DNA of 64,000 nt from Desulfoscipio geothermicus (lineage in GTDB: Bacteria; Bacillota; Desulfotomaculia; Desulfotomaculales; Desulfallaceae): assembly GCA_016841205.1 (NCBI GenBank), contig JAENZP010000001.1:496001-560000 (forward strand). The letters run 5' to 3'. Of the stretch, positions 44,610 through 52,792 are shown piece after piece. The position numbers and the translations under genes are program-made. Within the stretch, counting starts at the first letter, position 1. Every line of letters begins with the position of its first letter. Below the pieces are notes generated by a model. That model ran no database searches and was not told where the DNA came from. It was given only the letters and a program-made list of their open reading frames with translations.

Positions 44610-44691
44610 AATACAGCATGTTATAGTTGCCCCCATCACCGGGCGAGCCAGAATTAGCAATAAGCCGCCCTTGTCAAACAAAGTTTATTAA
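44608..44691 (+). pseudogene. Remnant copy of the end of the 45401 prepilin gene
   Basis: The 84 nt from 44608 to 44691 match 45785-45868, the last 28 codons and stop of the GspH-like gene, at about 73 positions. Nothing of the rest of that gene precedes it. It overlaps the stop of the PilW-like gene, which suggests a deletion between tandem copies. Confidence 0.8.
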
Positions 44692-44736
44692 TTCTTTAGT
44701 TAACAATAACAAAACCTGTAATTTATCTTTGAAATA

Positions 44737-44769
44737 AAACGCTGCTAAACAATAAGCAGCGTTTTATTA
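44737..44769. terminator. Bidirectional terminator
   Basis: AACGCTGCT and AGCAGCGTT arms around AAACAATA, with TTTTATT on the plus strand and TTTTATTTC on the minus strand. It can end both the plus-strand pilin cluster and the minus-strand small gene. Confidence 0.75.
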
Positions 44770-44778
44770 AAGTTTGAA

Positions 44779-45177
44779 TTACATTATGGTTGTATTTTGA
44801 TAGTTAGGTGTAGTTTGTGTCTGCTGCCAGTAATCCGGCCTAAAGTTTGTACCGGTATACCCGGAACTATGCAAGGCATTAGATAATTCATTTATGCTGT
44901 ACTGTATCCTATCTAGGATGTACGTAGCCATTTGCATACGTTCTGTTATTATATAATTTATATGTTGGGTGCTTTGAGCCACTTGGACAGCCAAATTACG
45001 GGCATTTTGCGCGGAATTAATGGCTCCTTGAATATTTCCGATGTTTAATGCCGAAATAATTTCATCATAGCTTGAAACTAATGACTGTGACATTGCTGCT
45101 GATCTGTTGGATTCATCAATAAACATTTTACCGTGACGTAAAGCATGTTGAATAAATGGATTTACTTGCTGGAACAT
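44779..45177 (-). CDS. Hypothetical helical protein
   Basis: A 132-residue protein with an AGGAGGTG site upstream, so it is likely translated. It seems all-helical (IISALNIGNIQGAINSAQNARNLAVQVAQ) with a Gln/Thr/Asn-rich tail. No signal peptide, membrane helix or known motif. Similar short proteins may occur in related Clostridia, but I do not recognise the family. It lies between minor pilin genes on the opposite strand. Confidence 0.6.
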   Translation of the reverse strand: MFQQVNPFIQHALRHGKMFIDESNRSAAMSQSLVSSYDEIISALNIGNIQGAINSAQNARNLAVQVAQSTQHINYIITERMQMATYILDRIQYSINELSNALHSSGYTGTNFRPDYWQQTQTTPNYQNTTIM

Positions 45178-45400
45178 AAAAAAAACACCTCCTGTTTAAT
45201 ATATTGATAATATGGTTTATAATCGAAAGATTTATTCGGTCAAGACCGCCACATAAACAGCCACAGTGGCAAGCTTATTTGCTAATTAATAAAAAATCTA
45301 TTAAAATCTGTAATTTTAGAAGGTCTTCTATTGCTTTATGGTGAAAATTACCTGTAATTAGGGATGGTTTTTAAAATATGGATTCGAAGGAATACTTGAC

Positions 45401-45868
45401 GTGAGACAGGGATTTTCATTAATCGAACTTATCATTATTATCCTGGTTATGAGCATTATCATGGCCATAGCTTTCCCGCCCATGGATAACTGTCTGGCTA
45501 ATTATCGGCTGCATTCCGAGTGCCTGCAGTTGCAGCAATATATCCGGTTAGTATCTCAAGAAGCGTTGGTTAAGGATTGTGATAATTATTATATCTTGCT
45601 ATATTTTAACCAAGATAAATATAAAATTGTTGCTCCATTAGACAATGGTAATGTCATGATGGTACTGTTACCAGACGATGTAGATTTAGCTTTTTCTAAC
45701 TTTCCGTACAATAGAATTAATTTTTCCGCCAAGGGCAAACCGGTCACAGGCGGGTGCATTAGATTGGAAAGTAAAAAGACCGGCAAAATGCAGTATGTTA
45801 TAGTTGCCGCCATCACTGGACGAACCAGGATTAGCGATAAGCCGCCAATGTCAAACGAAGTTTATTAA
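45401..45868 (+). CDS. Prepilin-like pseudopilin, GspH/FimT class
   Basis: Very short leader of four residues, then G/FSLIE with Glu at +5 and a strongly hydrophobic helix (LIIIILVMSIIMAIAFP). The next part (CLQLQQYIRLVSQEALV) matches GspH/FimT proteins. The start is a GTG with AAGGA about 10 nt upstream. Its last 84 nt exist a second time at 44608. It is followed at once by the inverted repeat of the REP-associated transposase. Confidence 0.8.
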   Translation: MRQGFSLIELIIIILVMSIIMAIAFPPMDNCLANYRLHSECLQLQQYIRLVSQEALVKDCDNYYILLYFNQDKYKIVAPLDNGNVMMVLLPDDVDLAFSNFPYNRINFSAKGKPVTGGCIRLESKKTGKMQYVIVAAITGRTRISDKPPMSNEVY

Positions 45869-45870
45869 AT

Positions 45871-45899
45871 GGTGCCAGGCACCAAACTTATTAACTTAT
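45871..45899 (-). repeat. Left inverted repeat of the RAYT element
   Basis: The 29 nt are, as reverse complement, ATAAGTTAATAAGTTTGGTG followed by CCTGGCACC. They match the right repeat at 46800-46828 in 28 of 29 positions. The inner GGTGCCTGGCACC is a palindrome and may also act as terminator for the pseudopilin gene. Confidence 0.85.
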
Positions 45900-45914
45900 C
45901 GGCTACATCCATAT

Positions 45915-46748
45915 CTAATCAACTCCACCTAATAGTTTGGAAATAGCCGTAGCTGAAACGTTAATATTCTCACCTATGCTCTTGTAGGTATAATTCTGTT
46001 TTAACGCTGCTTCAGCATAACTTACTTTGTATTGTATAAGGTGCCTTTTTCTGGAGCCATTTTTTATCAACGCAAAGTCTGCAGAACAGACACCGGTGTC
46101 TGCTAAAACATCATCCAGGCTTTTTTTAACAGTTTTCTGTTTAGGTGGACTAATCGAGATCATAAAAGATTTATCGCCGATAACTTCTCCATGTTCATAA
46201 TCATTACTATCTTCCTGATCCATAATTGAGTTATAATGCAATATTGCTTTTCCCCTATCATTGGATAATATGCCTAACAGAAAATCTATATCAACAAAAC
46301 CGTTTTGATTATTGCGGTAATACATGTCGCTGCTCCATCTGTATTTATTAATATGAGCACATATGCCGGCCCGTACCGGGTTCCGGTGAACATACCTCAC
46401 TACTGCCAAGAAATAATTTTCATTCTGGATGGGTATAGCTTTATATCGGCCATCGTATACATGCCCTGTACGATTATGTTCGCGGTTGTAATAGCGGGCA
46501 TAGCTACTGTTGATAAGGTGCATCAGCTTGCTTAACGGGTCATCTCCAACCTGCAAAACTAGATGGTAATGGTTATCCATAATTACATAACCGTAAAGTT
46601 TTAACCCTGTGTTTATTTTTCTTCCTCTAATTTCATTTAACAGAAACAGCTTATCTTCATTTTTCTCGAATATGTACTCCCTATTGTTTCCACGCTGTAT
46701 AACATGGTATAAAGCTCCTGAATATTCTACTCGTGGTTTCCTGCCCAA
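45915..46748 (-). CDS. REP-associated tyrosine transposase (RAYT, Y1 family)
   Basis: A single-tyrosine HUH transposase of the IS200-like RAYT group. HuH motif MDNHYHLVLQV and the Tyr in VVRYVHRNPVRAG are present; SYARYYNREHNRTGHVYDGRY is the segment typical of these proteins. A C-terminal HTH (YTYKSIGENINVSATAISKLL) is added. The TTG start has AGGAGGT about 9 nt upstream, but this site is locked in a hairpin (46750-46790). The gene lies between 29-bp inverted repeats and REP-like units, so it may handle or have made those repeats. Confidence 0.9.
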   Translation of the reverse strand: MGRKPRVEYSGALYHVIQRGNNREYIFEKNEDKLFLLNEIRGRKINTGLKLYGYVIMDNHYHLVLQVGDDPLSKLMHLINSSYARYYNREHNRTGHVYDGRYKAIPIQNENYFLAVVRYVHRNPVRAGICAHINKYRWSSDMYYRNNQNGFVDIDFLLGILSNDRGKAILHYNSIMDQEDSNDYEHGEVIGDKSFMISISPPKQKTVKKSLDDVLADTGVCSADFALIKNGSRKRHLIQYKVSYAEAALKQNYTYKSIGENINVSATAISKLLGGVD

Positions 46749-46749
46749 A

Positions 46750-46790
46750 AATTAACACCTCCTGTTATATACTAACAAGAGGTGTTAATT
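46750..46790 (-). promoter_or_regulatory. Hairpin covering the transposase ribosome site
   Basis: Perfect 12-bp arms aattaacacctc (46750-46761) and gaggtgttaatt (46779-46790) flank 17 nt. On the minus strand the right half of the stem contains the GGAGGTG ribosome site, and a T-run follows. It should hold translation of the transposase low or stop read-through. Confidence 0.8.
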
Positions 46791-46799
46791 TTTTCAATA

Positions 46800-46889
46800 A
46801 TAAGTTAATAAGTTAGGTGCCTGGCACCTATTCTTCCAATAAGTTGGGTGCCTGGTACCCTATTCCAATAAGTTGATTGCCTGATACCC
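46800..46889 (+). repeat. REP-like units: right inverted repeat plus two tandem copies
   Basis: Unit A 46800-46828 (the inverted repeat), unit B 46838-46860 and unit C 46867-46889 share aataagttnggtgcctgg(c/t)accc and repeat every 29-31 nt with growing divergence. Unit C ends 5 nt before the pilA stop. They resemble REP/BIME elements served by the RAYT protein. Confidence 0.85.
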
Positions 46890-46894
46890 TTTCC

Positions 46895-47254
46895 CTATGG
46901 TGCTACCGCTACAGCCTTTCCGTCTGTGATAATATACGTATAGCCGGAAGGTCCAGTAGGCCATTCTTGCAAATATGGAAGAATGGGATTTGTTCCGACA
47001 GCATCCACTTGTTCAGACGTTACATCTATAGTTGTTATATCACTTATTTTTTGGTCGACAGAATACATGCCGATGGCACCATTGATAATACGTAAATTAG
47101 CATCGATTGCAGTCTGTTCAGCATTGTTTGTTACATTTTTATAAACCGGCACCGCAATAGCCGACAAGATACCTATAATTACCACAACCACCATCAATTC
47201 AACCAGAGTAAAGCCTTTCCGGTTCTTCAGCGCATAGCTAATTTTTCTAAACAT
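46895..47254 (-). CDS. pilA: Major type IV pilin, PilA-like
   Basis: Prepilin with site RKG14/FTLVE (Glu at +5) and the highly conserved helix LMVVVVIIGILSAIAVPVY. The body is short (119 residues): a spine helix, a variable part and a beta-rich end with WPTGPSGYTYIITDGKAV, close to major pilins of Clostridia and GspG-type proteins. The ATG at 47254 lies 6-7 nt after GGGGAGGTG. Last gene of the pil region before the REP units. Confidence 0.88.
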   Translation of the reverse strand: MFRKISYALKNRKGFTLVELMVVVVIIGILSAIAVPVYKNVTNNAEQTAIDANLRIINGAIGMYSVDQKISDITTIDVTSEQVDAVGTNPILPYLQEWPTGPSGYTYIITDGKAVAVAP

Positions 47255-47411
47255 CTTTTCACCTCCCCACGTACAAAATTCCAAAATCCTTCAACACACA
47301 TGCTTATGCATCAAACTTAATTGTCTAACCATGTTATACCTGCCAAACCACATCTTAGACACAATTCCCCATTATTTTTTCAAACAATAAACTCACTAAT
47401 CATTCCATCCC

Positions 47412-48716
47412 CTAATCTCCACTTGTCTCACCTTCTCCGCTGCTTGACCCGATATCCATCTCCTCAATCAAATCCTTCACCAGCTGCACATTATCAGGCG
47501 TTTCCTCCACCCACAGCACGTATTCCGGGTTATTGTTATCCCCCGAAAGATTATTAGAAACATGAAAGTTAGCCGATGAAATGCCGGATAGCTCGCTAAG
47601 CAGGTTTATTTTGGCGTAAAGGCTCTGGCGCGCTTTCTCTCCGGTCGTCGTTAGCACGGGTACCTTGGTTTTCTGACGCGTAGTATCTAGGCTGACCAGC
47701 GCGCTGCGCACCGGGGTTACCAAATTTGGGGGACAAATGACCAGTAATTCCTTGCCAAATTTTTCATAATTATAGGTTACCGTTTTAACCTCATCAGCGA
47801 AATTAAATGAGGACAATCTTTCCGCCGCATAACCGGCAGTTACATTTTTCAACTGATAAACAAACACTTTTCGTATTCCCGCGGCCGGTATATCCAGTTC
47901 TTTGACCAGCTTCTCAATTTTATCCCAGCGTGAGAAAAGCTCGCTGTCAAACACCAAAAGCCTGTTATCAAGCTGCACGTAACGTTTTAGTTCGATACCG
48001 ACGTTTTTTAGCAATTCCACAGCCCGGTCAGTGGGTATCTGGGTCAACGTGAGGGTTTTATATTCCAGGGAAAGCTGGCTGTCCTCGGTGTCTACCGCGT
48101 AAATCAGCTCCCGCACTTTTTTCAAGACCTGGGCGGTGCCCTGCACCCAGATCAGGTTCTGGTTGGTATCCACAGTGACGCTGACCTGCTCAACTCCCAG
48201 AGTTCCAATAAGCTCCTTTATTTTATCCGCCGGCACGTAATAAAGGCTGAACCTCGTCAAGATCATCTGATCAAAATAATTAGCCTTCAGTGTACCCGGG
48301 GTGCCCACCAGTATAATTTGCCCGTTTTGCAGGTAGGTTAGACCCTGTCCCTCAATAATCAGCTCCATCGCTTGCAGAGGGGTAATATTGTTGGCCTTAA
48401 AATTAATTTCTACGGGTTTGGCATCCACCTTTATAATATCCACGCCCATTTTAATGGCCAGCGCGGACAACACGTCCCTGATATCCACACCTCGAAAATC
48501 CAGGGATATCCGTTCATTGTTAATCGCAAAGGCCGAGTCCACCGGATAATCGTCGGCAGACAAAGCCAGTAACCCAGTGCTGTTGCCGGCGCTGCCGGAG
48601 ATACCGTAACCGGCAGCCGGAGCGTCGGCAATGGCCGGGTAGACAGAAAAAAGCTGTATAACTGCCATAGTTATGATAATTATTATACAACCATTGCCTT
48701 GAATTTTACCGGTCAT
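47412..48716 (-). CDS. Secretin N-domain protein without pore domain (PilQ-like)
   Basis: N-terminal signal anchor (about 10-31), then an STN-type domain (about 66-122, ISLDFRGVDIRDVLSALA) and ring-forming N-domain repeats (LTRFSLYYVPADKIKELIG, YKTLTLTQIPTDRAVELLK, VFVYQLKNVTAGYAAERL). The C-terminal secretin beta-barrel that would span an outer membrane is absent; the protein ends after 434 residues. This suits a monoderm cell, where the ring could line the cell wall or the pilus base. Start overlaps the stop of the PilP-like gene (ATGA), in the order expected for pilMNOPQ. Confidence 0.82.
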   Translation of the reverse strand: MTGKIQGNGCIIIIITMAVIQLFSVYPAIADAPAAGYGISGSAGNSTGLLALSADDYPVDSAFAINNERISLDFRGVDIRDVLSALAIKMGVDIIKVDAKPVEINFKANNITPLQAMELIIEGQGLTYLQNGQIILVGTPGTLKANYFDQMILTRFSLYYVPADKIKELIGTLGVEQVSVTVDTNQNLIWVQGTAQVLKKVRELIYAVDTEDSQLSLEYKTLTLTQIPTDRAVELLKNVGIELKRYVQLDNRLLVFDSELFSRWDKIEKLVKELDIPAAGIRKVFVYQLKNVTAGYAAERLSSFNFADEVKTVTYNYEKFGKELLVICPPNLVTPVRSALVSLDTTRQKTKVPVLTTTGEKARQSLYAKINLLSELSGISSANFHVSNNLSGDNNNPEYVLWVEETPDNVQLVKDLIEEMDIGSSSGEGETSGD

Positions 48717-49486
48717 TCATCAACACCTTCTTCGCCCGTCATGTCAGGTGACTGGTTGTCCACTTGATTAGCACCCTGCGCTGCCTGGGGCGTTGTTTCT
48801 TGTTCAGACGATTGTTCAGAGACTTGTCCGCTCCCTTGCCCGGACGTTTCACCGGGCGCTTGAGTGGGTGATTGCTCCGCTATGTCTCCGGACGCCGCCT
48901 TGTCCGCCGGCCCGGTATTATTCTGCCCTGCCGCTGCAGCCGTGTCTGACGGTGTATTAGTTACCTGGTTAGCCGGGGCTGCCCGGGGAGTTAAATCCTT
49001 GACCCGCCCGTTAAATTCCAACTGCAATTTATGTATGCCCATTTTTATAATAACGGCACTGCGTTTTATTTCCGCCACTGTCCAGCCTCCGGCTATTTCC
49101 TCGCCGGGGCCGACCACAAAAGCTGTGCTGCCGGATTCAATGATAGCAAGGTTGCCACCGCTGCCGCCTGTAATGATACCTTTTAAAACCATGCCCCTGC
49201 TAAAAGGATCCCGGATATCATTGCTGTCTTCCAGCTTACGGCTGGTGTCCGGCAAGTATGTACTCAGGGCCCCGGAGTCCGGGCTATTGGCAATCTCGCT
49301 GCCGGTCTGCTGCTGAACCTGCTCGTCCCGGTTTTTATTAATAAAGTTGTAGTTCAACCTAAATAGCACGACCAGAATGATCAAACCCAGCACTAATAAA
49401 ACGCCGCCGATGATCACCTTTTTTTTATTGCTAACAACAAATTGGGTTATTTGCTCCCGGTTGACTTTAATTTCTGGCATGGGCAC
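48713..49486 (-). CDS. PilP-like pilus assembly protein
   Basis: One membrane helix (about 24-44), then a small beta domain (RDPFSRGMVLKGIITGG, then AIIESGSTAFVVGPGEEI and AVIIKMGIHKLQLEFNG), the typical pattern of PilP/GspC homology regions. A long low-complexity tail rich in Gln, Ser, Glu and Pro ends the protein. It links the inner membrane PilMNO complex to the ring protein encoded next. Position between pilO and the secretin-like gene supports the call. Confidence 0.78.
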   Translation of the reverse strand: MPMPEIKVNREQITQFVVSNKKKVIIGGVLLVLGLIILVVLFRLNYNFINKNRDEQVQQQTGSEIANSPDSGALSTYLPDTSRKLEDSNDIRDPFSRGMVLKGIITGGSGGNLAIIESGSTAFVVGPGEEIAGGWTVAEIKRSAVIIKMGIHKLQLEFNGRVKDLTPRAAPANQVTNTPSDTAAAAGQNNTGPADKAASGDIAEQSPTQAPGETSGQGSGQVSEQSSEQETTPQAAQGANQVDNQSPDMTGEEGVDE

Positions 49487-49531
49487 GCTTTATTACTCCT
49501 TCCGTATCATTAAAATATTATAAAACGAACC

Positions 49532-50062
49532 CTATTCTGTATAAAATGCGGTAGTCATGATGTTGGCTCTGATACCCGGCGACGTTTGATCCCCGCTCAT
49601 GGTAAATTCCTCTATACGCAGCGCACGGGGACCGTTTTGCATGTAGTCCAGCAAATCAATCATACCGTGATAATCTGCCGTCAAGGCAATGGTCACGGGC
49701 ATTTCCATGTATTTCTCCTGGGGCACGCGCTCGGCAAATTGCACTTGCCGCAGATCACTGCCGGTGGCATTGGCAATATTGCTGATATCATTAATCAATA
49801 AATCTTCCGCGGGATTTTCGGGAAGCGCTTTATTGAGCTCGTTTAGTCGCTCCTGCATTTTTTCGGCCTGGCTTTCCAACTGTTTTAATCCCTGATAGGA
49901 TGCTTGCGTTTGGTTCAGGAAAGCACGTTCCCGGGCTATAGCAGCATATCCGTCCTTTATAGCATTAAACTGGTTGTATAGTAAAAACACCATTAGTATT
50001 ATAGCGGCGGCCCCCAGGACAATGGCCAGCATTTCCTCACGGGAGTAATTTGATTTCGTCAC
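49532..50062 (-). CDS. pilO: Pilus alignment protein PilO
   Basis: One N-terminal membrane helix (about 11-29), a coiled coil (about 35-85, with LKQLESQAEKMQERLNELNK) and a ferredoxin-like end domain (NATGSDLRQVQFAE, then MIDLLDYMQNGPRALRIEEF). This is the PilO layout; it forms a dimer with PilN on the outer face of the membrane. Length 176. In the order pilM, pilN, pilO. Confidence 0.9.
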   Translation of the reverse strand: MTKSNYSREEMLAIVLGAAAIILMVFLLYNQFNAIKDGYAAIARERAFLNQTQASYQGLKQLESQAEKMQERLNELNKALPENPAEDLLINDISNIANATGSDLRQVQFAERVPQEKYMEMPVTIALTADYHGMIDLLDYMQNGPRALRIEEFTMSGDQTSPGIRANIMTTAFYTE

Positions 50063-50127
50063 TTACCCATCACCTACTTTTATTGCTATGGGATAACATG
50101 ATCATAATACAGAGCCTTTCATAGCAA

Positions 50128-50841
50128 TTAACCGTCTGGTTGCCCTGAAAGCACCAGGGCTTTAATTTCAAAATGTATTACCGATTCCCCGTTCAATTCC
50201 TCCTTAGAGGAAAACTGGCAGTTAACATTGGTCAATTCCGGTATTTGGCAGATTTGCTCCAGCCACTGCGTTACCGCGGCGTATTCAAAAGCATAACCCC
50301 GGATAGTTAACTCGCCACCGGGCTCGGGTGCTGCCTGGGACTGTTCTGTCCCGTTTTTTACCCCCTGGATAGCCTTTGCTATATCCTGCACGTTCTTCGC
50401 CAGGTCGTTTACGGCGGCCTGGTTGCTTGCCGTATTACTATTGAAATTGGTACTTCGCTTGTCTTCATCATTTTCATTGGTAAACGAAAGGTCTGTCAAC
50501 CACACGTTCACGGGTATATACAACCCAATGTTTTCCAAAATGGACTTCCACGCCAGGGGAGTACCTACCGCTTCTTTAATTAACCCCTCGGCTTGCTCAA
50601 CCTGGTTCTGCAATTGGGCATACTGCTGCAAGGCCGGGATTTTGCTTTCCAACTCCGTACGCTCCTTCTGCAGCCTGGCCACCCCGGCCCGCACTTGAAA
50701 CGTAGTCAGCACAAGCATGCTGTATATCACGATAAAAATCGCCAGCACAGCACCTGCCGTTAATAGCACGGTGCGCTTTTTACGCTCGCGTTCCCACCGG
50801 ACCTTTATCTCCGGCGGCAATAGATTTATTTTGATATACAA
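50128..50841 (-). CDS. pilN: Pilus assembly protein PilN
   Basis: The cytoplasmic start YIKINLLPPEIKVRWERE contains the INLLP motif that docks into PilM. A membrane helix (about 26-48), a coiled coil and a ferredoxin-like domain (LTIRGYAFEYAAVTQWLEQI) follow. An insert rich in Asn/Gln (about 125-175) is unusual. It begins 3 nt after pilM. Confidence 0.9.
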   Translation of the reverse strand: MYIKINLLPPEIKVRWERERKKRTVLLTAGAVLAIFIVIYSMLVLTTFQVRAGVARLQKERTELESKIPALQQYAQLQNQVEQAEGLIKEAVGTPLAWKSILENIGLYIPVNVWLTDLSFTNENDEDKRSTNFNSNTASNQAAVNDLAKNVQDIAKAIQGVKNGTEQSQAAPEPGGELTIRGYAFEYAAVTQWLEQICQIPELTNVNCQFSSKEELNGESVIHFEIKALVLSGQPDG

Positions 50842-50844
50842 ACG

Positions 50845-51981
50845 TTATTCCTCCAGTCCACGCAAAGCCAAGCCGATAGTGACGGCAAAATCCGGCCCTT
50901 TGCGCCGCAAATCCACACCATTGACCTGGGCAGAACCTTTGATATTAACCAGCGGGTCAATGATCTCCACCGGCACATCAATTTCCGCCTGCAAAAACTC
51001 GGTCAGCCCCGCCAACCGGGCACCCCGGCCGCTGATAATCACTGCGTCCACTGCGGCCTCACCGGTTTGAGCCATGTAATAGCTAATGGAGGAGCGTATT
51101 TCATTGGCCAGTTCAAATTCCCATTTGCCCGGAAGCTCGATAGCCGCTTGACTGGTTGTCGGGGTATGCTCGCCGGTAGAAGGCCATCCCCCACCGGTGT
51201 CCCGCCCGGTATCCGAAAGCCAAGTATCATTGTCCTCCGGGCTTGGCGACCGGTCTTCCTGCGCCGCCGTAGCTACCTGGCGCACTGTCTCCAACAGCTC
51301 TTCCAGCGGCCTGTCCAGCTCATGAGCGTAAGATTTAAGAGAGTGCGGTATCGCCCGGGCAAAGCGCGGTATACCACCCGCCACCAATAGCAGCGTGGTG
51401 AGCCCGTTGGATACGTCAACCAGCAGCACGGAACTTTCCAACCGCTCCGCGGGCAGCGTGCGCAACAGGGCCAGAGGGGCGGCATCCACCACCCGGGGCA
51501 CTAGGGCCGCCTTTTGCACCGCCTGCAGACTTTTATCAAGTAAATCCCGCCTGGCAGCCACCAGCAATATTTGTAGTTGGAGGCCGTTATCACCATCCAC
51601 TTCGCCCATTACCGCGTGGTCAAACACCATTTCCTCAAGAGGTATGGGAAAGTATTCGCCGGCTTGAAAACGCAGCGCCTGGGCCAGTTTATTGTCCGGA
51701 ATTTTAGGAAAGTTGGCCAGCCGCATCAGCACACCCTGGTTGGATATGCCCAGCGTCACCTCACGACTACCTATGCGTGCTTTAGCCCATAGCTCTTCCA
51801 GTGCACGGGCAACTGCGTCAACATCGTCCACCACCCCCTCGGACACGGCATCTTCGGGGATGGTTATTTCTCCTGCCGCCGCCAGGGATGGCGCATGCTT
51901 AACGCCACTTAGGCCCACCACACGGATAATCCCCGTGTCCAGTTCCAGGCCTACCGCGCCGGAAGACTTTAAAAATTGCAT
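50845..51981 (-). CDS. pilM: Pilus assembly ATPase-like protein PilM
   Basis: An actin/FtsA-fold cytoplasmic protein that binds PilN. Nucleotide-site segments are VGLELDTGIIRVVGL, VLLVDVSNGLTTLLLVAGG and VIISGRGARLAGL. A hydrophilic insert (about 245-290) is not usual. ATG at 51981 is chosen; a GTG at 51987 closer to GGGAG is possible. It follows the sigma factor gene by about 70 nt. Confidence 0.88.
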   Translation of the reverse strand: MQFLKSSGAVGLELDTGIIRVVGLSGVKHAPSLAAAGEITIPEDAVSEGVVDDVDAVARALEELWAKARIGSREVTLGISNQGVLMRLANFPKIPDNKLAQALRFQAGEYFPIPLEEMVFDHAVMGEVDGDNGLQLQILLVAARRDLLDKSLQAVQKAALVPRVVDAAPLALLRTLPAERLESSVLLVDVSNGLTTLLLVAGGIPRFARAIPHSLKSYAHELDRPLEELLETVRQVATAAQEDRSPSPEDNDTWLSDTGRDTGGGWPSTGEHTPTTSQAAIELPGKWEFELANEIRSSISYYMAQTGEAAVDAVIISGRGARLAGLTEFLQAEIDVPVEIIDPLVNIKGSAQVNGVDLRRKGPDFAVTIGLALRGLEE

Positions 51982-52050
51982 AAGCACTACCAACTCCCTT
52001 TAATTGGCTTGGTAATTTCCTGCTCCTTTTTCAACTAGCAAATAATATTA

Positions 52051-52788
52051 TCAAGGCCGTTTGTGAAACACCGATATAAATTCGGCCATTATTTTAAGGC
52101 TTTTATGTAAAATTCTCGATACTTTTCGCTGGCTCATGCCCAGTTCTTCGGCCACCTCGTTCTGGGTCATATCCCGGTAAAAAAGCAGCCCGATCACCCT
52201 GCGCTGCAGTGCGGATAGCTTTTCCAGGGCCTGCCCGAGAACGATGATGTCCTCAATGGGCAAGTGAAAACTTTCATATCGCAGGCTATGAATTTTGGAT
52301 ATATCAATCTCTTCAAAGGAAACCAAACCCGCCCGCATAGATTGGATGACACCTTCCTCCCGCACATTTAACGCCGCGGCAATTTCGCTCACCGCAGGTA
52401 CATTACCGGTTTGCTTCAGGCATTCTTCAATAAACCGGTCTACTCTGCCCTGTAAATCCGCGGCCCAACCCGGCCGGTAATAAGCGGCCTCTTTGCGAAT
52501 ATAGTGCCGGATCTCACCCATAATGCAATGACTTGCATAGGTGGCAAAAGCTACCCCGCGCTTCGGGTCATACCGTTTAACCGACTTGATTAACCCTTCA
52601 AAACCTGCTTGCACCACATCCTCTTTAGGGCGGTCCGGGGCATAAAGATTGGCAAAATGGTGCACCAAACGTGAACCATCCCGCACCACCCGCTGCAGAC
52701 GCTGCTCATCCGGGCAACGGAGGTAATCTGCCATGGCCGCTTCAATATTATTATTTGCCGCGTCCCTGGTTATTCCCTCCCCAATCAT
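52051..52788 (-). CDS. Sigma-70 family factor of the sporulation/general-stress type, within the pil operon
   Basis: A sigma factor with region 2 (DVVQAGFEGLIKSVKRYDP, then FATYASHCIMGEIRHYIR), a region 3-like helix (VSEIAAALNVREEGV) and region 4 (LSALQRRVIGLLFYRDMTQN, then VAEELGMSQRKVSRILHKSL). It lacks region 1.1 and resembles the SigB/SigF/SigG group. A GGGAGG site lies 8 nt upstream of the ATG. It starts 4 nt after pilC, so it is co-transcribed with the pilus genes; that suggests it controls pili or surface genes, perhaps pilA. No anti-sigma factor gene is near. Confidence 0.85.
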   Translation of the reverse strand: MIGEGITRDAANNNIEAAMADYLRCPDEQRLQRVVRDGSRLVHHFANLYAPDRPKEDVVQAGFEGLIKSVKRYDPKRGVAFATYASHCIMGEIRHYIRKEAAYYRPGWAADLQGRVDRFIEECLKQTGNVPAVSEIAAALNVREEGVIQSMRAGLVSFEEIDISKIHSLRYESFHLPIEDIIVLGQALEKLSALQRRVIGLLFYRDMTQNEVAEELGMSQRKVSRILHKSLKIMAEFISVFHKRP

Positions 52789-52792
52789 TATT

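Noticed and set aside
46800-46889. CRISPR-like short direct repeats
   Set aside because: Only three units, with short decaying spacers and a palindromic core next to a RAYT gene; they fit REP elements, and no cas gene is present.
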